DNA from: Gremmenia infestans
Taxonomy: Eukaryota; Ascomycota; Leotiomycetes; Helotiales; Hamatocanthoscyphaceae
NCBI GenBank assembly: GCA_032629725.1
Contig: JAFEVB010000036.1
Location: 124,001-188,000, forward strand
Length of the DNA stretch: 64,000 nt
Reading direction: 5' to 3'
Shown: one piece after another, positions 36,102-48,841 of the stretch
Layout: every line of letters starts with the position of its first letter
How positions within the stretch are numbered: the first letter of the stretch is position 1
The notes under the pieces: generated by a model
Databases searched by the model: none
What the model was told of the DNA's origin: nothing
The model's input: only the letters and a program-made list of their open reading frames with translations
Made by a program: the position numbers and the translations under genes

Positions 36102-36813
36102 ATGGTATGTCTGTTTGTGCGGGGACAGGTTGTGGGAATGAATGAATGAGAGGGCGTGTGCTAACGTTGTGTTGGTGGGATAGTCTGCACAGAATTCAGC
36201 AGGCATTCAGACGTTGCTGGATGTAAGTTCTACGAATACCGCTACGGCTCGATATGGGAGGGGACGGTACTGATTCGGGGGTTGCAGGCAGAGAGGGAAG
36301 CCCAGAAGATTGTCCAGAGAGGTTGGTGTTCTAGAGCTAGAGTCTCGATTGGACAGGTTGCTAACGTCTATCTTGTACAGCTAGAGAATGTAAGGCCATA
36401 CCGAGAGATATACTGGTTGATTAGATGGGAGCTGATGATAGCAGACCGCACTAAGCGTGTAAAGGAGGCGAGGGACGAGGCGAAGAAGGAGATTGATGAG
36501 TATAAGAAGCAGAAGGATGGCGAGTTCAAGAAGTTTGAGTCTGAGGTACGGCTACCATCTTCTCCTCCCCACGCAAGCGCTCTAACTATTGGATCTGGTT
36601 GTGGCGGTTCAAATGCAGTCGCTGATGGTATGATTATAGCACACCAGCGGCAATAAGAAAGCAGAAGAGGATGCAAGCAAGGACGCCGAGGTCAAGATAA
36701 AGGAGATCAAGGAGGCGGGCAAGAAGGGCCAGGATCGGGTTGTGAAAGATCTACTGAAGGCGGTGATTGATATTAAGCCTGTGGTTCCAGATCGTATTGA
36801 GGTTCCGAAATAA
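36102..36813 (+). CDS. VMA10: V-type ATPase subunit G (Vma10)
   Basis: Peripheral-stalk subunit of the vacuolar proton pump V1 sector. Six exons: 36102-36104, 36184-36222, 36288-36321, 36381-36389, 36445-36545 and 36640-36813 (119 residues). The first coding exon is just the ATG, followed directly by GTATGT; the fourth is 9 nt and supplies ARE(Y) between VQR and YRTKRVKEARDEAK. With these, the protein reads MSAQNSAGIQTLLDAEREAQKIV, the standard family N-terminus, then the long basic/acidic helix (KKEIDEYKKQKDGEFKKFES) and IDIKPVVPDRIEVPK at the end. No other start gives the family sequence. The length fits yeast Vma10 (114). Confidence 0.93.
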
Positions 36814-37282
36814 GATGGGACTTCCTGATGGAGAGGATCGTTGAGGGGATGCTCCTACGGCTTGACTCGAGAGGCAATGGCTGGTATTTGCTACACTATT
36901 TGACTTTCAATTGCTTGAGGCTTGGTCAGGGAAAGGGCACGAGAGAGCTCTGTGTATAGATTAGCTTGCAATTATACGAGATATCCCTTGGATAAGCGTG
37001 GTAGGAGTGGTGAAGAATAGCGAACTTGGTCAACCATTGCAAATAGCCTCGTGCAACGATATCAGTTTCTCTTGATTCGTGGGGTAACTGTAGAATTATT
37101 GTTTCTACATGACAAGCTTCATTTCGATTCACATTTTGTATTCTCCAGTCACATGTATACAAGGATCACTTTTGTCGACGTCATTGCCTCCATCGCAAGT
37201 CTTCACTAACTCTTCAACGCAACTTCTTCCGACATGGCATCTCCTCATCAACCCACCAAAACTCAATGTATAGGCGCCAGCA
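36814..37282. other. Spacer between VMA10 and lipase gene
   Basis: 469 bp, no gene seen; includes the VMA10 3' end and the lipase promoter. Confidence 0.4.
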
Positions 37283-38419
37283 ATGACATTACTGCTACCT
37301 CGTGTAGTGCGCACGAGATGGATCCCTCAACATGTCCTACTTCTTCCTCGGGGCGCCATATTGCGCTCCAGATCCCAAATGAAGTCTTTCTCCTACAGCC
37401 GCGGTAGAAAGAGAGAACACAGCGAACGAGACAAGAAAGATACCAATAGTGACCCGCGCATCAATAATCTAGGGAGGGCTATCGAGGATGATTTTGCCAC
37501 CATTAGAGAAAACTACGGTACTGACCCTCCCTCATCCCTCCCAAGACCAATTGACTGAACACAACCCACCAGCAACGCCCAAACACCCCATTGTCCTCGC
37601 CCACGGTCTCCTCGGATTCGACGAGCTGCGCCTCGCTGGTACCCTCCTCCCCGGCGTGCACTACTGGCGCGGCATCACGGAAGCCATGCGTGCAAACGGC
37701 ATCCAAGTAATAACAGCCTCGGTGCCTGCATCCGCCAGCATCGAAGAACGCGCCCTCAAACTCTCCCAAGACATAGCCAGCAAAGCCGACGGCAAGAGCG
37801 TCAATATCATCGCGCACAGCATGGGGGGTCTCGATGCTCGCTACATGATTTCGCGTCTGCAGCCCGAGAACGTCGAGGTGTTGTCTCTGACTACGGTAGC
37901 GAGTCCGCATCGCGGCAGCGCGTTTGCGGATTTCATGCTCGAGGGCATTGGACCGACGTATTTGCCGAGGCTGTATAAGCTCTTTAATGACTTTGGCGTT
38001 AGTACGGGCGCATTTAGTCAGTTGAGCCGGAAGTATATGTTGGAGGAGTTTAATCCGAAAACGCCGGATGACGAGGCGGTTAGGTATTTTAGCTATGGGG
38101 CTAAGTTTGAGCCGGGCTTTTGGAGTGCGTTTAAGCAGACGCATGCGGTTGTAGAGAGGTATGAGGGGGCTAATGATGGGTTGGTTAGTGTGGAAAGTGC
38201 GAAATGGGGGACGTATAAAGGGACGTTGGTAGGGGTTAGTCATTTGGATTTGATTAATTGGACCAACAGGTTGAAATGGGTTGCTTCAAGGTTGGCAGGG
38301 ACGGAGAGGAAGTAAGTAGTGGTCTTTGTAATTGGGTATGAATATGCTAATGGTGTAGGTTCAATGCTATAGCGTTTTACCTCGACATTGCAGATATGCT
38401 GGCGAAGGAGGGGTTATAG
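37283..38419 (+). CDS. Mitochondrial-type lipase (Tgl2-like alpha/beta hydrolase)
   Basis: Three exons, 37283-37517, 37573-38311 and 38359-38419, give 344 residues. Residues 1-45 are rich in Arg and Leu without acids (MTLLLPRVVRTRWIPQ), consistent with a mitochondrial presequence. The hydrolase core starts with PIVLAHGLLGFDEL (oxyanion region), the nucleophile is Ser161 in AHSMGG, an Asp is in EGANDGLVSVESAKWG and a His in GVSHLDLINW. This triad order and the lid-like VHYWRGI match fungal triacylglycerol lipases similar to yeast Tgl2. The third exon is short and adds the last 20 codons. Substrate and location are inferred. Confidence 0.87.
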
Positions 38420-39197
38420 GGGACTATGGATTAGACGGATGAACGCATTAGATGAAAGGAGTTTTGTGAAACCATTTGGCACGGAAAAGAAAGTAGGGTA
38501 TCCATTTTAGACTATTGGAAAAAGAGACAGGAATCCAAGAATTGGGAATCAATACCAAATCAAGTCTTATTATCAGGCCCTTTTTATCAGTTCAACCATC
38601 AAACTTTCCACCACACTTGAGAATCGTCTTTTGGAAAGGAGAAATTTAGTACTGAAGCAGAAACATGCCATGGTATACCTAGGTAAGTAGGACATGTAGG
38701 TATAGAGTGTCTGAAAGAGATATGTCCCACGTGATCTCGCGAATATCCGTCGCGCTGTCCTCCGGAAAGTCCTTAGTCCAACCTCCGACCTCCAACATCC
38801 AACCTTCAATGGAGATCCTTCCACACATCCCCTGATTCCGAGGTCTCCAACTTGAACTAGAAAAGTCATAATCATGGCAGAACAACGTGCCTCACCCCAA
38901 AAAACAGGGGTGCGCTCCGACAATTCATTGTTTATGCGATTGTCATTTATATTAACGTTGCTTTGTCATTAGCGCAGATCCACTAATCCACTAGTCTAAG
39001 GATATATTAGGTATCAAGTTTCGTATGGAAGTGCATTTCTAGATTTATATCCTATTGCCATCTAGGTTTCTATCTTATGCAAGCTCCGTAGGACCCTTAA
39101 GTCGTAAGGAAAGATCTCAGCGTCTAGAAAGCTACAGAACTGCCTTGATCTGATAAATCTTTTCATTAGTCAAACACCGCTATTACGAACTTCAATT
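38420..39197. other. Spacer, includes palindrome TACCTAGGTA
   Basis: 778 bp; TACCTAGGTA at 38676-38685. No gene. Confidence 0.4.
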
Positions 39198-40548
39198 ATG
39201 GGTTCAAAATCTCGAGTCACCAGCTCTCTGGCTGACCGGCTTCTCGCCGCACCTATAAACACTGAAAAATACGAGGCGCTATACAAGCACTTTCATGAGC
39301 ACCCCGAGCTCTCGAATCTTGAGGCTAAAACTGCCGAAACGATTGCATCCCAACTATCGGGTCTCCAGGCTTTCAATATCACCACCAACATTGGTGGCCA
39401 CGGCATCGTAGGCGTGTTGGAAAATGGCCCAGGAAAAACCATCCTCCTACGTGCCGACATGGACGCCCTCCCAGTCTTGGAGGCAACTGGCCTTCCCTAC
39501 TCCAGTAAAGTCACCATGCTCGACGTCGAGGGTGTCATGCGGCCTGTGATGCATGCGTGCGGCCATGACATGCATATGACATGTCTCCTCGCTGCCGCAG
39601 AAACGCTTCTCAAGCTGAAGCAAACGTGGAGCGGTACGTTAATTGTGCTATTCCAGCCGGCAGAGGAGCGTGGCACCGGAGCGAAGGCGATGGTAGATGA
39701 TGGCTTGTATGGTAAGCACAAGATCCCCGTGCCCGACTTTGTACTCGGTCAGCATGTGATGGCAATGCGAGCGGGGAGTGTGGGATCGAAGATGGGGACG
39801 ATTATGGCGGGGGCTGATAGTATGAAAATCACACTATTTGGGATTGGTGGTCATGGGTCGCAGGTAGGTTGATCACGCAGTATTTATTGCATTCAAGAGC
39901 TGACCTGTACAGCCACATCGTACGATTGACCCTGCTGTCTTGGCCGCTCACGTTGTAGTACGCCTTCAAACTGTCATCAGTAGAGAGATCAATCCAAGCG
40001 ATGTTTCTGTGTTGACAGTTGGGAGCTTGCAAGCCGGCCAGACAGAGAACATCATTGCAGACTCGGCAGAAATTGGCATCGACATACGCAGCGTACGACC
40101 GGAAACGCGCGAGAAACTTCTGGCCTCGATCCGGCGAATCGTCAAGGCTGAATGCGAAGCAAGTGGTTCGACCGTCGCACCCGTATTCAAAATGACTCGG
40201 CACCTGCCAAACACAGTGAACGACGAGTCGATGATGAAAACGCTAGTGAAGAGCTTCAGTGATTATTTCGAACATGACTTTGATGCAAATATACCAACCA
40301 CTACTATCGCGGAGGATTTTTCCGTCCTCGCAACATCGCAGGGCCGTCCTTGCGCGTTTTGGCATTGGGGAGGAGTAGAGCAGGGATTGTGGGATCAGAG
40401 GCTGAAGGAGGGGAAGATTGATGATATTCCCGCTAATCATACGGCGAGGTTTGCGCCGGTGATACAACCTACAATGTCAACGGGTATTCATGCTCTTTGT
40501 GTTGCTGCTCTTGCTTTTTTTGATGAGAAGCCTCAACAAAGACTATAA
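39198..40548 (+). CDS. M20D family amidohydrolase
   Basis: Metal-dependent peptidase/amidohydrolase related to hippurate hydrolases and IAA-amino-acid hydrolases. Two exons, 39198-39863 and 39913-40548, give 433 residues. Visible motifs: HEHPELSNLEAKTAETI, the RADMDALPV metal-site strand, HACGHDMHM (metal Cys/His), FQPAEERGTGAKAM with the catalytic Glu pair, and GQHVMA. The exon junction joins GGHGSQ to PHRTIDPAV, the lid-domain start of this family. The closing metal ligand is in the NHTARFAPV region. No secretion signal is seen, so it is probably intracellular. It may cleave N-acyl amino acids; no neighbour suggests a pathway. Confidence 0.92.
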
Positions 40549-43500
40549 AACGATTGTCGGTGGGAGAACCGCGTTAACCAGGGGATTCCTATAATGGGTC
40601 TTAACTCAAGACAGAGCAAGTCTCAATTAGTGTTGTTCGAAGTGGTAAAATAGGGCATTGAAACACCATTCCACGAGAGTTCAGGCCAAGTCGGCTTGCA
40701 AAGCAATTTAAAAAGTAAAACACTCATGGCATATCTCAAACAAGAAACATTGATCCGGCAGGACGATTTGCATGTGGTAGAAAGATGCCATTGCGAGGAC
40801 AACGTGGTTGTATATTGTGAGATTCAATATTACCAATAAATCCAATAACACAATGCAGTTCAATTGACCCTTTGAAGTAGTGTCGGCCTCATGCCGACTT
40901 TCGTGGCGCATAGGAAGTAAAGCCCTTAGGGGCTCACAACTCTTGACTGCTACGCAGAAAAAATTGTAGCCTCACGGTCATCCAAACTGTCGCTTATTCA
41001 AGCTTCACCCCACTTTCAAACCTCTCTAGTGGTCCATCCTAAATGTAGGGGACGGTCACAGTCATACGGCTCTAGCTACGCGCTCCTCGCCTGCAATGTC
41101 TTTCTCAAAAGGTTACCTGTACATAACTCCTGAGCTTAGCACGTCTCCGTACCCCAAGGGAGGTCCCCAGATCTGCAGGTCCCACCTGTAGCTCGCCAGA
41201 CGTTAATCACAATCACAATCATCATCATCATCATCATCATAGGAAGTAAAGCGCCACTTGGTTTCACCCCCGCTATTGAAACCCTGCTGCAAGTAAGGAA
41301 GATCGCAAACAAACCCGGATTCGGTAATCAAGGGTCCATCGCAGCATGAATGAGGCGTAATTCATTCATTTCGCATGAAGAACATGGGACAGTGCTGGGG
41401 CAATTCGGTAACTTGGCGCTTCGAAGTAAAGACGAATGACGTTAGTTTGGTGACCTGTAATAAAGGGCAGTTGAAAACCGATTTATTATGACCGCTGCAA
41501 TGGACCGACACCTATGTCACGTTGTTAACGGCATATGTTCTGTCCAAAAGCAGTATAGATTCCTCATTCTTTGAATTTGTTTCGGGCTGTTTATGCAAAC
41601 AATAAATGTCCAACGATTTCTGGTGATGGGTATTGCTTTATGCATAGGATACAAGTTGATTTCATACGCTAGGGACAAATGCTAATCCATGGTGGTCAAG
41701 TGTATTACTGATCTGTCTCAGCTCGACCCCTTTTAATAAGCGAGAGCTTAGGCGAGCGTGGGGAGGCCAGCTTGCTCGGGGATATAGAGCGCCACTTATC
41801 ATCGTCAAGTTTTATTGTCCAGGATGGCTTATCACGTTAAAATGTTAGTGTGATCCTTTGTCCACGCCACGTTCTATTAGGCCAGAAGGGAAGCCATTCC
41901 CCTCCTTCGAGACTGATTGTCAACCTATCGCAGGGCCTCGGATCATTAAACAGCTTCACGTTATTCCTTTCTTTGCAGTCGGGGGCAATACCGGGAAGGT
42001 CAAATTAGCGCGGCATCCAAAGGTTGCAATTGCATGTCAGCTGGGGAGTACACGTATGTCTAAAAGACGGGACAGCATAGAATATGAGCCGCATGACGTT
42101 CCTCAAACCAGCCACTAAGATTATAAATTTCCTAGAAGATTTTGCTGAGATGTTATACTTTCCGCACTGCCACGTGGAGGAAGCATGAATGGATGGGTCA
42201 TTACTGTTCGCAGGCTATCGATGTGATCCTTAAAATGCAAAATGCAAAATCCTCGATATAAAGTCCTCTTTATGTGCTTCTAATTTAACTAGAATAGCTG
42301 AAAGACTTCGCTAAAGTTCGTTATCTTTTGTGAACCAACATACATATCCTCATTCGATATACTGATATCCTTCGAGAAAACCCCACCTATCGTGATCACT
42401 TCTTTGTATAGTCTAGAATCCCAGACAGTCGTCATCCAGGAGAGAGCTAGGTTATGGAAATAGAGTAAAGGCAAGGGATCTCCACCCTCTTTCCCGTCGG
42501 CTTCCCAGCCTATTGGATCTGCGTGCTTTAAACTGCATCTAGTGCATGCCGTGCCGCTACTTTCTTCGGTAGATCTACAGTCCCACGAGCATCCCGGCCG
42601 ATCACACCCAACCAGATTAGATACCCAGGCAGCGAAAAGTACCTGGTAGTCAAAATCGTGCCGCTTCCATTTTAAAATCTGTCTCCGAACGACTATCGGT
42701 GAAGTGAAGAGTTGGTCCCTGATCCGGGAAGCAAGTTGTTTGAATATTTGGAAAGAATTTTAGGGGAGAGAAGGTTGGGGTGGTTCGGAAATTTTGCCTA
42801 CCGTGGGGATTTGCTCCTTCTAAATCCTGAAGGATGAAATGTTTGTACTGCATTCTGAAGAATACTTGAGCGAATGTTTCATCCATCTCGCGATATAAAA
42901 AACGCCCTTCCCGACACTAGTCATAATGATACGCGTAACAAATACGGAATATATGACAATGCATAGATCTGGGGTATACCCCACTACCTAGGTAAAGCTT
43001 GGCGAGCTTGATTAGCCACTACTAGACTTGAAGTTGTTCTAATGTTGCATATTGCTGCTCAAACTAGGCTCTGATTGGTGGCTTCGGTCGCTACCCACCT
43101 TTACTAGCGGTTCCCCATATACTTCTACCATATCAGTAATGGTTTAAATATACGAGAGTGCTGCATCTCGCAGCCACTAACTTTATATAGGCAGGTCGCT
43201 ACGGAGTACGAAATCCCGAGTTGAGATAGGTTTTAGCGTTTGTAGTCTGAAGCCATTGAGGATAATAATAGCAGTGGTTTGTGACCAGTCAAGAGTCAAT
43301 CTGCGCTATATATGGGGAAAACCATTCTCAGAATTGATCTTGTTGTACAGAGGCGCTTTCAAAAGGGATGTGAATCAGATACAGATTAGGACCCCCAGAA
43401 TCCGTGGAAGAAATGGAAGAAATGGAGAGTAGGTTGATACCTGAAACTACAAATGCTTGAATTTTGAATTTTCGCTGATATCGTGATACGCTGAATTAAG

Positions 43501-44148
43501 AGGGGCAATTGTAGCACATTCATTTGCGCCGCGTGGACGCCTATGAGACTATGACGATAACAAATCCTGCAACCGCATGGGGGCACGATGGATTCGTCCC
43601 TTGTAAATAATCGACGTCAATATACGCGGATCTTCCTTCTGAAAAAGTCGTCCACATCTCTTTGAGGACTTTCTGCATGAGAGATCCCAGGGTATCTGAC
43701 CGTATGGGGGTTTCGTACATAGCGTCGTTCTAGAATGATTCGCAAGAGATCTTTCCAGCTCAAATCCTAGTTCGCATTTCTATAGATACCCACTGTGATC
43801 GTAGTTTTTTACGTGTTGAGCGGTGGAAGTTATGCTACTTGATCCTTCGTCTCTAAAAGTCCAACATGAAATAATTCTACGCGAAATCACTGCCGTTTGC
43901 TGGCATGCATCCGTCACTTGTATATATTCCTTGTGCTCCACATACACTTACTACTTCACGCTGCTAGGCAACTAGAACCCCTACCACAAACAACAAGCCA
44001 CAGGCGGCTTCCCCGTTATTGAAGGAAGAACAAGCATGTCCAAGGTCAACAAGAGAACTCAACCTTCATCAACTTGAAAAGTCGATATTTGGGGTGACCA
44101 CAGCAAAGAGGTCGACAGAGTGGTTGAACAGAACGATACACAGCCATC
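40549..44148. other. Gene-poor 3.6 kb spacer
   Basis: No intact gene. Contains CATCAT repeats at 41219-41240, palindrome TACCTAGGTA at 42985-42994 and TACGGAGTA at 43200-43208. A plus-strand frame at 41858-42118 (86 codons) and a minus-strand one at 42289-42474 look mildly protein-like but have no family motif and no credible start or splice context; they might be old gene relics. Confidence 0.45.
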
Positions 44149-45728
44149 ATGCCTGGCACTATCCCTCTCAGTGCCAGCGAGCTCAACGCTCTAGTCATTA
44201 CTGAGAGAGTCAACTCATGCCTCTCTATGGCTGGAATATTCTTCGTCCTCATCACCTACACGTTTTCCTCCCACTTCGACAAACCGATAAACCGCCTCAT
44301 CTTCTTTGCAACTTGGGGAAATATTGGTTCCACCGTTGCAAGTTTGATATCAGATGCAGGTCCATTGGCTGTTGTAGGCCACAAGACCGCACCATTGTGC
44401 CAACTTCAAGGGTTTTTAGTACAGAGTAAGTAATCAGAGAGCACCCTTCATTCCCTATTGCGCATTTAGAGTAGGCTGTATTTCATACACTTAGGAGTTC
44501 CCTAGTTCCTAGTTTCTATACGCAAGAAGAAGCATGCTAGTTTGAGGACCGCAACTTTTAACTTAGAAGATTAAGCTGACTCTTACTTGCCTGAAGTGTT
44601 TCTAGGAGTTGACGCCTACTGGGCCTTTTGCATGGCTATCAACGTGTATTTAGTATTCTTTAGAGGATACAGCACCGACCAATTGCGCTCTCTGGATTTT
44701 TACTACCTGTTTGCGTGCTTTGCACTCTCATTCATCCCAGCGATCACGTTTGTGTTCATCTCGAGCCCAAGTCGAGGCCATGTCTACGGACCGGCTATCA
44801 TATGGTGTTGGTGAGTTAATTCTCATACGAAAAGGCCACTTAGCCCTATGGGAGCTACAGAGCCTATATAACAACTCCCGAGACAGCTCCTACGCTCTTT
44901 GGCTCCAGATTTCAGTATGCTAATACGTCGGTTAGGATTACACCAAGCTGGGATTGGATGAGAATAGTCTTCCTGTACGCCATAGTTTGGTAAGATGTCC
45001 TCAAACTCTGGGTACCCGAACCTCAATTAACACAATTAAGGATTGCTATTATCTTCGCCTTTGCGGTTTATGCGATGGCAGGGAAAGTGATTTGGAACAA
45101 GCGCCGGCACCTGGACGGGTTCCTCAATCCTCTCAATGAAAACCCATTCACTCAGATAGTCACGACAGAAATCGAGATCACACATCAAGAACGTTTTATT
45201 GTCAAAGAAGATGAAGAGGCCCAAAATACATCTGAGAGGATTGAGCAGTTCACCCCCTACTCCGTCAACGTTCAGGTTGACCCCCAGGCTCAACCAGGAC
45301 GTCCAATGCCGGCACCGATGCGCATGCGTGGCATAACACGGGATGTGGCGGAATCTGAGACAAACCCTGATGCTTGGCTATATGCACGAGTTGCATTTCT
45401 GTTTTTCCTAGCCCTGCTCATCACTTGGGTTCCATCCAGTGTGAACCGAGTGTATGCGATGGTAAATCCGAACGAAGTAAACTTTGCTCTCAATTATGTC
45501 TCGTCGTTTGTCTTCCCACTACAGGGTTTTTGGAATGTCATCGTCTACATCGTTACATCTCAGCAAGCATGCCGCCGACTATGGAGTTCAATGACTCGAA
45601 GGAATTCAACGCGGCAGAATGCGAATTTTGGCCCGAACTTTACGGGCGGGGATGTTGACGGACAACATCGGTTTCCCTCCAATTCAAAGCAGAGGTTACG
45701 GAGCATTTCTAGCTTCAGTAATACATAA
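44149..45728 (+). CDS. cAMP-receptor-like G protein-coupled receptor
   Basis: Four exons, 44149-44425, 44597-44810, 44936-44989 and 45041-45728, give 410 residues. The first intron (171 nt) ends at CTGAAG, which rejoins LVQ to MFLGVDAYWAFCMAINVYLVFF. Seven hydrophobic segments can be counted: two in exon 1, TM3 and TM4 in exon 2, TM5 across exons 3 and 4, and two after a long hydrophilic third loop of about 110 residues. The loop is charged with little order; the tail is Ser/Asn/Arg-rich. The sequence has the look of fungal class V/VI receptors (Dicty_CAR/Git3-like), which couple to G alpha and cAMP. The ligand is unknown. Confidence 0.85.
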
Positions 45729-46672
45729 TGTATTGTTTCCAATAAAATATGTTATTGGTTTCGATGCCAGCTTTTCTTGCAATTTAAGATTCCATATAGC
45801 GAATACTGCAGACTTTAGAGAGTGCCTGAGCCTGACAGGACCGTGCAAAGTTCGCTATATCAGCACCCAAAAACAATGGGTAAGTGTACTAAAGTGTATT
45901 ACCTTGAGAAGGGAACCAAACGTCGATGGTACCTCGACAGCCGAGCAAGATTGCCACTTGAAATTGTCTCAATGCCTCCCTATTCTTGATCAATTAACCC
46001 AACGAATGTGCTTCTGTAGTGATCCTCAATTCCCGAAACTTCATACTATATACCATAGACTGGTAATAGAAAACCAAACCTAGACTATTAGTACTTGTAC
46101 ATGTGGGTGCCTTGTCTACTGATACTGACTTAGATGCAATTGGGAAGCTGAAAACTATTCCAGGATAAATCTCAAGGCATCCTTCTGAAAAGTACTCTGC
46201 CGTTCGGGATATTGCGCTGCAGGTTCATGCATGTCTTATCAGATTTGCAAGGATATTCATCCTACGCAAGGGTATACCAGCATGCGCGCAAAGAGAGGTG
46301 GGGTAAGGCTTCAAACGTCGCACGTCAATAGCTTCCATCATCTACTACAATACTCAGATGAGAATTGCTCAATTGAAACCATCGAACCGCATTGACTGAG
46401 AATTTCTGCTGGTCTTGTCTGTCCGGCCAAGATCATCGACGAACCCTCGGCATAAGATCTCGGAGGCTTGGTGTCTGAATCAAGACACTGCCCTCATTCT
46501 GGCGTCTGTAGGTTTGTTAACACTAGAAGTAGGTTCTAACATTTGCTATGATGTGAAGTTGTCTGGCTTACACTTTAGTTGGCGCTGTCGAGGTGTCCAG
46601 CCTACAGCTTGCCTTCGAATTATAGCTGCGATCTTCCTACTAGCATCTTGATCCGATACTATCCTTACAAAG
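45729..46672. other. Spacer after the GPCR
   Basis: 944 bp with no supported gene. A plus-strand frame of 154 codons around 45619-46083 starts inside the receptor and is a shadow continuing into the 3' region. Confidence 0.4.
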
Positions 46673-48698
46673 ATGGCTTCATGTCAGCTCCCTACGGCTG
46701 CCGAGCCATTTACCAATACAATATCAAGACGGGTGGGGGATGATGCGGCACTGGACAGAATTATGAGCAAACTACTTGGCCAGGGGCTGGGCTACGATGA
46801 ATGGGAAGTTCAACTCAAAAAGCAGGGAGGCTTTACATGGAGTGAGACTCTCAAAAACTCAGTCATCAAGAAAGAGTTCGGCTTCTTTAAAGAAGAGATC
46901 CTGCGCCTCAAGGCCGAACCTAACAAGTCCCGAGCGCTTCAATCAAAAACCAATTCTCTGGAGAGTATTCTCAAGCGACTGCAAGGTGTGGAATGGGCTA
47001 ATGGAATGCCCCATGAAATGGAGGAAAGAAGACGAAATGGAAGACTGCTTGGAAAAGATGCCAAGTAAGTGTTCGCGACATATTTTCGTGTCGTGTTGAA
47101 ACATGAGCTGACAGTGTTCCTTTCAGAGCTCGCTGTCTTCAGTATCATGTTTCACGGTGGAAAAAGAATGCCACTTTGGCTTCTAAACCATCGCCCAATA
47201 TTAAGACTAGCAAGGACATGAATAGGAATGATACCAAGTCGACCTGTATGGACCAGCCCACTACCAGTGCCGCTTCTCCAACACTTGACTCACGAAGGTC
47301 AAGCTTGGTGGATGATTCCACCCCAAAAATACCGGAATATTCAGATGCCAACGGTTTAACTTCTTTCACATCCACGGCTACTTCGCGCTCCACCATGGCA
47401 TCATTATTTGGTCAAGAAGCAACTGTTCCAGCCTGTGACCCAACACTGTATGGGTATACCGAAATTCCCTGGGTGCCACTTTTTGCCAGTCAAGAAACCT
47501 CGGCCAAAGACATGGATATGACGTCCGACGAATTCTTTCGATTCATTGAACTGAATCCTGGTATTTGAAGCTCATCCCTGATAGAACTTAAGTGTACTAA
47601 TTATATTGTAGGCTTCCCAAATGAGAGCACGTGCAAAGATATTTCGTTTGAATTACCGCGCGAGGACGGAACCAATGACTCGTACTCGACATACATTGCT
47701 GAAGTCACCCAAAATCCGAGCACGCAAATGAAGATAATGGAGGAGGTATTAGACTCCTATGGACCTTTGCCAAATCAAGATAAGCTGTTTTCAGATTCAG
47801 ATTGGGCAACTCCTTTAGACCAAGGTAGGTTTCTGAACATCTGTAACATGGATTCCAATAAACTAACTACTGATCAGAAAATACCTTTGCAACCGAAATA
47901 TCGCCTTTCATGCAACATGTTTCTCCAAAGTTTGAGGGTTTTGGAATAGCGCCGCAAGACTTGATGCAAAACGAGAGCTGTCCCATCAAACCTGAGATAG
48001 AAGTTGACGAAATTTGCCGTAATAACAAGATTAAAGCACTAGCTTTCGCAAATGTCTCCAATGCGAATGATCCAACGATCACCCAAAGTCAACAACAAGC
48101 TCAAGCAGCACTACGAAAGAAGAAAGATGAGTTAGCTGCTGCAGTGGCCTTGGTATCCAACCTGCGTAAAGAAATCAAGACATTGGAAATATCTTCCCTA
48201 GGCTCGCCTGGAAATCTGCGATATACAAATAAGCACAAGTGCGCCGAGGACGAAAGTGCCCATCAGGCTAAGAGAATGAAAGAAAAAGCGACTGCTCCAA
48301 CTTTCACTTCCAGTTTCTTTCAAGAAGCTGGTGTTCAGAATAAGTCATCCTACCCGAAAGACATCTACCTGGCCCCGAGAAATGAGTACGTCTCGAATAG
48401 ATCAAACACATCTACAGAGAACCAGTCCTCGTCGATCTATCGCGAGAATTGCGCTCAGAGTCCAATAACAATAGACTCCAGGCAATTCAGCGCGCAAACA
48501 TCCCATGATCATACAGACGAGCCCACCAACATTTTAGGTATATGGGATGACGACTCTATGCAAACCAACCGAATTGCCGAACATAGAAAGAGGCCATTCG
48601 GTCATTCTGAGTATGCACTAATTGACGTTGACAGCCTCACCTGCGGACCCCCATTTACATCCTTTGTCGAAAAACTAAAACAGGCTGCCGTTTTTTGA
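46673..48698 (+). CDS. Protein of unknown function, 619 residues
   Basis: I do not recognise this gene. Four exons, 46673-47064, 47127-47560, 47612-47824 and 47878-48698, link in frame with GT-AG borders (GTAAGT, GTATTT, GTAGGT donors), so it is probably real. The first 130 residues are compact and helical in look, with DEWEVQLKKQGGFTWSE and several Lys/Arg clusters. After exon 1 comes a short basic segment (YHVSRWKKNATLA), then a long Ser/Thr/Asn/Asp-rich region without motifs. A coiled-coil heptad stretch lies at about 422-455 (ALRKKKDELAAAVALVSNLR), followed by HQAKRMKEKA. It could be a nuclear protein, but no DNA-binding motif is visible. Codon use is less biased than in RPB2. Confidence 0.7.
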
Positions 48699-48841
48699 AC
48701 TCCAATGAAGGTTCCTGGATATTCCAGCAACAATATGAAACAAAATTCCGCCGCCGCTATTGTCCTACAAGGCCATAATATAAAAGAAAGATCCTTCCTC
48801 TTGGGACGTCCGACCATTCTCAACGAACAACAAACATAGTT

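Noticed and set aside
37503..38243. 246-codon minus-strand frame
   Set aside because: Antisense shadow of the lipase exon 2.
41219..41240. CATCAT repeat
   Set aside because: Ordinary trinucleotide microsatellite.
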